From: Lysobacterales bacterium
GTDB taxonomy: Bacteria; Pseudomonadota; Gammaproteobacteria; Xanthomonadales; Rhodanobacteraceae
Assembly: GCA_013298265.1 (NCBI GenBank)
Contig: JAAFHE010000191.1
Coordinates: forward strand, 1 to 7,112
Direction of reading: 5' to 3'
Length of the DNA stretch: 7,112 nucleotides
Part shown: piece after piece, positions 1 through 4,504 of the stretch
Layout: the number at the start of each line of letters is the position of its first letter
How positions within the stretch are numbered: the first letter of the stretch is position 1
Notes under the pieces: model-generated
The model's database searches: none
Seen by the model: only the letters and a program-made list of their open reading frames with translations
What the model was told of the DNA's origin: nothing
Program-made: the position numbers and the translations under genes

Positions 1-713
1 AGCGCACACGGCGAGTAGATGTCGGCCGGCACGTCGTAGATATCGTCCAGCGCCACCGCTTCGCAGCCGAACTCGTCGACGCAGCGCTTGACCGCTTCCT
101 GGTTGATGTCGGTGACCCACACTTTCGCGCCCTGTTCGCGCAGCAGCTTGACGAACTCCATGCCGACATGGCCGACGCCCTGCACGGCGTAGCTGTACTT
201 GCCCACGTCCTCGTTGCCGAACTTGACGTTGAGCGCGGCCATCAGGCCCTGCAGCGTGCCGAACGCGGTGAACGGGGAGGGATCTCCCGATCCGCCGTGG
301 ACCTGATGCACGCCGGTCACGAACTCGGTTTCCTTGAGCACGTATTCCATGTCGTTGACGTCGATGCCGACGTCCTCGGCCGTGATATAGCGGCCGTTGA
401 GCGAATTGATGAAGCGGCCGAAGGCACGGAACAGTGCTTCGGACTTGTCCTTGGACGGATCGCCGATGATCACGGCCTTGCCGCCGCCGAGGTTGATGCC
501 GGACACCGCCGCCTTGTAGGTCATGCCGCGCGACAGGCGCAGCACGTCGTTCAGGGCTTCCTGCTCGGTCTTGTAGGCCCACATGCGCGTACCGCCGAGC
601 GCAGGGCCGAGGACCGTATTGTGGATCGCGATGATGGCCTTAAGACCCGCGTCCTTGTTGTGGCAGAAAACGACCTGCTCGTGGCCCGTCTGAGCGAGGG
701 TTTCAAAGATCAT
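1..713 (-). CDS. ldh: Leucine / branched-chain amino acid dehydrogenase (Glu/Leu/Phe/Val dehydrogenase family), 3' end beyond the window
   Basis: Cytoplasmic NAD+-dependent enzyme that reversibly deaminates leucine, valine and isoleucine to 2-oxo acids and ammonia, feeding branched-chain amino acid catabolism. 237 codons are visible; the family is usually about 350-370 residues, so roughly the last third lies left of base 1. The protein starts MIFETLAQTGHEQVV. The substrate-binding lysine K67 sits in RGMTYK. The catalytic lysine K79 sits in NLGGGK, followed by VIIGDP. The conserved aspartate D114 is in ITAEDVG. The Rossmann NAD-binding loop GVGHVG is at 179-184. The visible part ends in YSPCA, the start of the family motif PCALGA. 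The ATG at 711-713 matches the family N-terminus, and a GGAG (724-727) lies 10 bases upstream, slightly far. Glutamate or phenylalanine dehydrogenase is less likely given these motifs, but exact substrate preference cannot be read here. The gene probably has its own promoter, since 509 noncoding bases precede it. Confidence 0.95.
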   Translation of the reverse strand, partial: MIFETLAQTGHEQVVFCHNKDAGLKAIIAIHNTVLGPALGGTRMWAYKTEQEALNDVLRLSRGMTYKAAVSGINLGGGKAVIIGDPSKDKSEALFRAFGRFINSLNGRYITAEDVGIDVNDMEYVLKETEFVTGVHQVHGGSGDPSPFTAFGTLQGLMAALNVKFGNEDVGKYSYAVQGVGHVGMEFVKLLREQGAKVWVTDINQEAVKRCVDEFGCEAVALDDIYDVPADIYSPCA

Positions 714-1222
714 CGACGTACTACTCCGGCTGGAGGCGCGGTGCCTGCGCGGCCGACTGCGCACGAATGGCGCATCAAACCCGCGAAGTTCCCGAGCTAA
801 GTGACTGAGTGGGAAGGCATACGCACCAACGCCCGCAATTCTGGGGCGGCGCTGGCGGCGCGTAGTGTAGCCCCGCTGCGAGATAGGTGGAACGCTTCGG
901 TGAAAAGTGCTGGGGGAACCCCGGCGACCGCGCTTTTTCGGCATCGTCATCAAGCGCGATGCGCGTCGTTGCGATGAAAAGGCAGACAGTGGTTAACGCC
1001 TTGGGAGCACCCTTGAGTTAACGCGGTGAAGAGTGATCAGAACCACTGGTTCTGATCACTCTGAATGCCCAACCTGCCGGGTTGTGGAGAGCCGGCGCAT
1101 GGTACAGGGCCGCGCTGTTCTTCATTGCAATGGTGTCGGCCGAAGCGGCCAAACGCGCAGCGTCTGGCCAAGAACTGATGCGCGGCAAAAAGCCACATAT
1201 TCAGATGTCGCTTCGGTATTCC
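714..1222. other. 509-base intergenic region between the secreted-protein gene and ldh
   Basis: I see no convincing gene here. It should hold the ldh promoter and the end of the upstream transcript. A TACACT hexamer on the minus strand (864-869), in the context GGCTACACTACGCG, is the best -10-like element, but no good -35 precedes it, so the assignment is weak. It would give a leader of about 140-150 bases. Other contents are a perfect 33-base palindrome (1030-1062), an 8-bp direct repeat GTTAACGC at 992-999 and 1017-1024, and a small hairpin GGCCG/CGGCC at 1138-1150. A 21-codon minus-strand reading frame (775-710) ends on the ldh start codon. A 53-codon minus-strand frame (1198-1037) and a 67-codon plus-strand frame (1033-1236) lack ribosome binding sites and run into or out of the palindrome, so I do not call them genes. 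Confidence 0.6.
1030..1062. repeat. Perfect 16-bp inverted repeat (33-base palindrome)
   Basis: The left arm AGAGTGATCAGAACCA (1030-1045) is exactly the reverse complement of 1047-1062, with a single C between the arms. It would form a very stable hairpin on either strand, with a 15-bp stem and a 3-base loop. No U-tract follows on either strand, so it is not a classical intrinsic terminator, although it could still stop RNA polymerase or protect an RNA 3' end for the gene ending at 1223. Alternatives are a dimeric operator for ldh or a dispersed REP-like intergenic repeat. The arms are less GC-rich than their surroundings. The structure is certain; its role is not. Confidence 0.9.
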
Positions 1223-1822
1223 TTACGGAATCATGATCGTGCCGGTACGCGGCTTTTCCGGTTTCTTGACCGGCTTCACGTCGTCGAGCGTGCGCAGGCT
1301 GACGTCGTCGGCCCAGGCCGTGCCGCCATCAAGCAGCAGCAGGCCGATCTCGATGTTGTGCACGTCGTGCGGCACGACCAGCCTGATCTTGATAGTTTTC
1401 CACTTGTCCACGGTGCCGGTCACGAACTCGCCCTTGATCTGTTCCAGCACATCGCCGCTGCTGCTGGTCAGATTGATATAGGGACCGAAACCGCCGGGGC
1501 CGACGTCTTCGGCGCGCACTTGCACGCGGTATTCGATCGTGTGGCCGGCCAGCGGCGCGGCCGGCAGCGACTGGTCGAGTGCGCCGTAGTGCTGTTCCTT
1601 GGTGCGCGTCAGGCGGAAGCTGCGTTTGCCCTTGGCGAAGATGTCGCCGACGGTGGTGAACTCGTACGAGTCTTCGCCCGAATGCTGCGAGGCGCGCCAG
1701 CCGCTGACCAGATCGTTTACCGTGGCTGGTTCCTCGAAACCCGGATTCCGCAGGGGGATGTCCTTGGCCGCGGCGGTGCCGGCGGCGGCGAGGCTGAGCA
1801 GCAGGGCGGTACGGTAGAACAT
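1223..1822 (-). CDS. Secreted carbohydrate-binding-like (CBM4/9-type beta-sandwich) protein of unknown function
   Basis: 199-residue exported protein. Residues 1-19 (MFYRTALLLSLAAAGTAAA) form a signal peptide with a likely signal peptidase I cut after AAA. A single domain (about 24-178) follows. It opens with the NPGFEE motif and GW at 41-42 and closes with GGTAWADDVSL (166-176), the pattern of galactose-binding-like domains such as CBM4/9 (CenC-type). The tail (179-199) is rich in lysine and proline. No catalytic domain and no lipobox cysteine are visible, so it is probably a free periplasmic or secreted binding protein; the ligand cannot be predicted. The ATG at 1820-1822 is preceded by GGAG (1829-1832) six bases away. 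An in-frame TTG at 1853-1855 would add 11 residues, but it overlaps the probable -10 box and would spoil the signal peptide, so I reject it. The gene follows the protease after 239 bases but appears separately transcribed. Gene call firm, function tentative. Confidence 0.85.
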   Translation of the reverse strand: MFYRTALLLSLAAAGTAAAKDIPLRNPGFEEPATVNDLVSGWRASQHSGEDSYEFTTVGDIFAKGKRSFRLTRTKEQHYGALDQSLPAAPLAGHTIEYRVQVRAEDVGPGGFGPYINLTSSSGDVLEQIKGEFVTGTVDKWKTIKIRLVVPHDVHNIEIGLLLLDGGTAWADDVSLRTLDDVKPVKKPEKPRTGTIMIP

Positions 1823-1854
1823 GCGCAACTCCGGGTCATGGCAGGCAAAGGCCA

Positions 1855-1860
1855 ATCATA
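1855..1860 (-). promoter_or_regulatory. Probable -10 element (TATGAT) for the secreted protein gene
   Basis: TATGAT on the minus strand matches the sigma-70 -10 consensus at 5 of 6 positions. It lies 32 bases upstream of the ATG, giving a short leader of about 25 bases that contains the GGAG ribosome binding site. No good -35 hexamer sits 16-18 bases upstream; TTGGGC is present but with a 20-base spacer. The promoter may therefore be weak or activator-dependent. Confidence 0.45.
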
Positions 1861-2027
1861 GTGCCTGAGCGGCTGTTGGCGCCCAAGACCCCGCAGCCGG
1901 CGGCCGGATCGGCCAGCGAAGCCGGTGTAGGGCGGTGCCGCCGCCGAAGGCCCGCTATTGCGCGATGGCCTGACGTGCCTGGGATACGCGTCGGGCAGGG
2001 CAGCGTTCCCGAAACCGGTCCCCGCGA

Positions 2028-2053
2028 GACCGGCCGCCCTGCGGCGGCCGGTC
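2028..2053 (-). terminator. GC-rich hairpin downstream of the M4 protease, probable terminator
   Basis: GACCGGCCGCC at 2028-2038 pairs perfectly with 2043-2053 across a 4-base loop. This 11-bp, almost all-GC stem lies 8 bases past the protease stop codon. The sequence following in the direction of transcription has only a TTT and no true U-tract, so it may be a weak intrinsic terminator or an RNA 3'-end stabiliser. It separates the protease transcript from the promoter of the next gene. Confidence 0.55.
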
Positions 2054-2061
2054 GGTCCGCA

Positions 2062-4311
2062 CTACGGCTTCTGGAGGTTCAAGGTGTATGCCCCCGATCC
2101 CTGGTCGTTGATGACGCGGATCACGTAGTAGCCGGCCGCCCCGCTATAGCTAATCTGCTCGGCCGAGGTCGGGCCATTGCTTTTCGCGACGTTCGCCCAG
2201 CTCGACCCGTTCCAGCGGTCGAGATACACATCGAAATCGGTACCCGCCGGTCCGCTGAAGCAGATGCTGTGCTGGCCGCTGTTGGCCTGATAGTAGTTGC
2301 CGTTAGGCTGATAGTGCGTCTGGCCCGTGGCACCGGCGAAGCTTCCGCTATAACGCGTGCCGCCGGTGCAACCGCTGCCGCCGCCGCTCACCGTGACCTG
2401 GCGCGTCGTGGTGTTGGTGGCTCCCTGGTTGTCGGTTACGGTCAGCGTCACGGTATAGGTGCCCGCGCTCGCATACGTATTGCTCGCCGTTACGCCCGTG
2501 GCGGTACGGCCGTCGCCGAAGTTCCACGCATAGCCCGCGATCGAGCCGTCCGGATCGCTCGACGCGCCGGCATTCACCGACACGCCCAGTCCGCCCGGTG
2601 TTGCGGTGAACGACGCTATCGGTGACTGGTTGGTACCGCCGCCGCCGCCGCACGCATTCGGATTGCTGGGCGCACTGCCGCTGACGCCGACGGCGTCCCA
2701 GGCCTTGCCGATCGAGATCTCGTCACAGGGGCCGACGGTACCGTTGACGCGGGCGCGCGCCATCATCGCGTTGCGCATGCGGCTGAACGTGTCATTGGAC
2801 TGCAGCACGTTGGCATGCGCTTCGTACGCATACTTGATCGCCCGTTCGAACGGGATCTTCGGCACGCTGATCGTCGATGCGCCCCGCGGGTGTGTTCCGC
2901 CGACCGTCAGCAGGTAGAACGACAGGTTCGAGATGCCGCTCGCAAGATGCACGCCGCAATAGTCGTTGTTGTCGGCTGGTGTGCAGTTGCCGTACTGCTG
3001 GGTGTACTGGGTGTAGTGGTCGAGGCTGCGTCCGTCGGCCTTGGGATCGTGCATGTAGCGCAGCGGCGCGCTGCTGCCGTTGGCGCGCATGTTCTCGCCG
3101 AGATTCCAGGTGTCGGCGTCCGGTCTGAACGCGATCGGCGTCGACGCGCCCGGCTCGCCCGAAACCGTGTTCATCCAGGCTTCCACGGCGGCTGCGTAGA
3201 TGTCGGACGCGGCTTCGTTGAGCGCGCCGGATTCTTTCTGGTAGACAAGGTTCGACGTGTACTGGGTCACGCCGTGGCCAAGCTCGTGGTACATCACGTC
3301 GGGCTCGGTGTTCATGTCCTTGAACGTGTCGCCGCCCATGCCCATGACGATCTGCGAACCGTTCCAGATCGCGTTGTCGCCCTTGCAGCCTTGTGGTGTC
3401 TGGAACTTGCCCCTGACCGATACGGTCAGCTTGCCCCCGCTGCCATTGAAGCTGTCGCGGTTGAATGCGTCGCGGAAGAACCAGTAGACGCGGCCGACGT
3501 TGCGGTAGGCCTGGTTGACCACGGTGTCCGCGCTGCTGCCGCCTTCGTTCAGTACGTTCTGGCCGGGCAGGCCGCTCTGGCCGTTCGTGCAGCTACCGTT
3601 GAGGTTGTGCACCGAGCGATTCAGCGCGTGCCGGATGAAGGTGTAGCTGTTCAGCAGGCTGCCGTTGCGTGCGTCGACGAATACGCGCGAATGGAAGATC
3701 CGGCCGGCATTGTCGTACATGACATCCGCGTCCCAGGCCAGCACCGGCGGATAGCCCTCGGCGGCATATACCGCCAGGGTGGGTTGCCGCGTATAGGTGT
3801 AGAACCGGCGCGCCAGTGTATCGGGGACGGCGTGGCCGTCCCGCGCGAGTGCCGCACGGACGGCCGCAGGGAACAGTTCGGCTGCGCTCCCCGGCTTGTC
3901 GATGTTCAGGCTCTCGACCGGAATCGCACTGCCGAATACGGCTTCGACCATGCCACTGGAGTCGGTCTGTACGGTCACGCCATCACCCCAGACCGGTAAA
4001 CCGAGGTAGGTCTGCTGCGTGCGGTAGAAGCGACGCCCGTCCGGCGTGGCGGTGGCGTCGAACACACTGACCGCGCCGCCGGCGCGGAGGCCGACCACTG
4101 ACCCCAGTTCGCCGTTGAAGAGGCCGACTATGGCGTCGCTGCTGGTGGCGCGCAGATGTGACGCACCGGAAAGCAGATCCGGCCGTCCGGTACGGCTCAC
4201 GCTGACTTCGGAAAAACCCAGTTTCGCGGCACGCGACTGCAGGGACTCGGCCTGTACGGACGTGGCCGCAAGAGCCGCTGCCAGGGCCAGGGGAACTAAA
4301 TCAAAACGCAT
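2062..4311 (-). CDS. Secreted M4-family (thermolysin/vibriolysin-like) zinc metalloprotease with PKD and PPC domains
   Basis: 749-residue preproenzyme, an exported zinc endopeptidase that degrades extracellular protein. In order: signal peptide (about 1-21, cut near VQA-ES); an inhibitory/chaperone propeptide with FTP motif FYRTQQTYLGLPVWG (95-109) and PepSY-like part (about 140-220); M4 catalytic domain (about 230-545); glycine linker (555-559); PKD domain (about 563-642, motif WNFGDG 596-601); glycine/serine linker; PPC domain (about 652-747, motif DFDVYL). The zinc site is complete: H342, E343 and H346 in HELGH, with third ligand E366 in ALNEAASD. The transition-state histidine is H455 in GVHLASG. 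The substrate-binding NAxW motif is at 313-316. Cysteines (241, 309, 443, 452, 529) suggest disulfides, as in pseudolysin/vibriolysin. The start is supported by the signal peptide and by GAGGAAA (4317-4323), with 7 bases between the AGGA core and the ATG. The PPC domain is probably removed on maturation, and PKD may aid substrate binding. It looks intact, and the upstream neighbour is a membrane regulator. Confidence 0.97.
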   Translation of the reverse strand: MRFDLVPLALAAALAATSVQAESLQSRAAKLGFSEVSVSRTGRPDLLSGASHLRATSSDAIVGLFNGELGSVVGLRAGGAVSVFDATATPDGRRFYRTQQTYLGLPVWGDGVTVQTDSSGMVEAVFGSAIPVESLNIDKPGSAAELFPAAVRAALARDGHAVPDTLARRFYTYTRQPTLAVYAAEGYPPVLAWDADVMYDNAGRIFHSRVFVDARNGSLLNSYTFIRHALNRSVHNLNGSCTNGQSGLPGQNVLNEGGSSADTVVNQAYRNVGRVYWFFRDAFNRDSFNGSGGKLTVSVRGKFQTPQGCKGDNAIWNGSQIVMGMGGDTFKDMNTEPDVMYHELGHGVTQYTSNLVYQKESGALNEAASDIYAAAVEAWMNTVSGEPGASTPIAFRPDADTWNLGENMRANGSSAPLRYMHDPKADGRSLDHYTQYTQQYGNCTPADNNDYCGVHLASGISNLSFYLLTVGGTHPRGASTISVPKIPFERAIKYAYEAHANVLQSNDTFSRMRNAMMARARVNGTVGPCDEISIGKAWDAVGVSGSAPSNPNACGGGGGTNQSPIASFTATPGGLGVSVNAGASSDPDGSIAGYAWNFGDGRTATGVTASNTYASAGTYTVTLTVTDNQGATNTTTRQVTVSGGGSGCTGGTRYSGSFAGATGQTHYQPNGNYYQANSGQHSICFSGPAGTDFDVYLDRWNGSSWANVAKSNGPTSAEQISYSGAAGYYVIRVINDQGSGAYTLNLQKP

Positions 4312-4504
4312 CGTGATTTCCTCATGCTGGTAAACGCAACGGTGGTTGCGCCAACACAGCCGTGGTGACGATGCGAAAAGTGCTGCGCCGTGCGAAAGGC
4401 GCAGGTACGGCAGTAACGCCGCGTTTCAGCATGGCACGACGACAGGGAAACCGTGACCCGGAGGCAGTCGTCGCCTCGTTGATGGTGAACGAGGCTGGGC
4501 GAAC
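4312..4504 (-). promoter_or_regulatory. 193-base gap holding the protease leader and probable promoter/operator
   Basis: This lies between the regulator stop and the protease ATG. I could not identify a convincing -35/-10 pair. Visible structure: a perfect inverted repeat CGCAAC/GTTGCG with 4-base loop at 4335-4350, about 24 bases before the ATG; direct repeats TGCGAAA at 4372-4378 and 4391-4397 (19-base period); a small inverted repeat GCGCC/GGCGC at 4385-4402 that overlaps the second repeat; and a looser CGACGAC/GTCGTCG pair (4437-4443 and 4467-4473). These are candidate operator or mRNA-leader elements, and none is proven. Confidence 0.4.
4473..4495 (-). terminator. Hairpin just after the regulator gene, possible weak terminator
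   Basis: GCCTCGTT (4473-4480) pairs perfectly with AACGAGGC (4488-4495) across a 7-base loop, beginning 9 bases past the regulator's TAG. No U-run follows, so termination would be inefficient or Rho-dependent. Read-through into the protease gene remains possible. Confidence 0.4.

Noticed and set aside
168..800. A 210-codon plus-strand open frame at the left end
   Set aside because: It is antisense to the leucine dehydrogenase, whose reading frame carries the full set of family motifs.
1138..1150. Small GGCCG/CGGCC hairpin as a terminator for the secreted protein gene
   Set aside because: The stem is only 5 bp with a 3-base loop, no U-tract follows, and it lies more than 70 bases past the stop codon.
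1037..1198. A 53-codon minus-strand frame (start MWLFAAHQF) in the ldh upstream gap
   Set aside because: There is no ribosome binding site, no family resemblance, and its stop lies inside the palindrome; more likely a chance frame.
1033..1236. A 67-codon plus-strand frame starting in the palindrome
   Set aside because: There is no ribosome binding site, the start codon lies within a strong hairpin, and the frame runs into the end of the opposite-strand secreted-protein gene; composition is not protein-like.
1082..1861. A 259-codon plus-strand frame with a signal-peptide-like start (ALFFIAMVSAEAAK)
   Set aside because: Most of it is antisense to the secreted protein gene, no Shine-Dalgarno is seen, and the hydrophobic stretch is short and isolated.
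2815..3999. A 394-codon plus-strand open frame opposite the protease
   Set aside because: It is antisense to an intact M4 catalytic domain whose motifs are all present; low-complexity valine/alanine/arginine composition is typical of GC-rich antisense frames.
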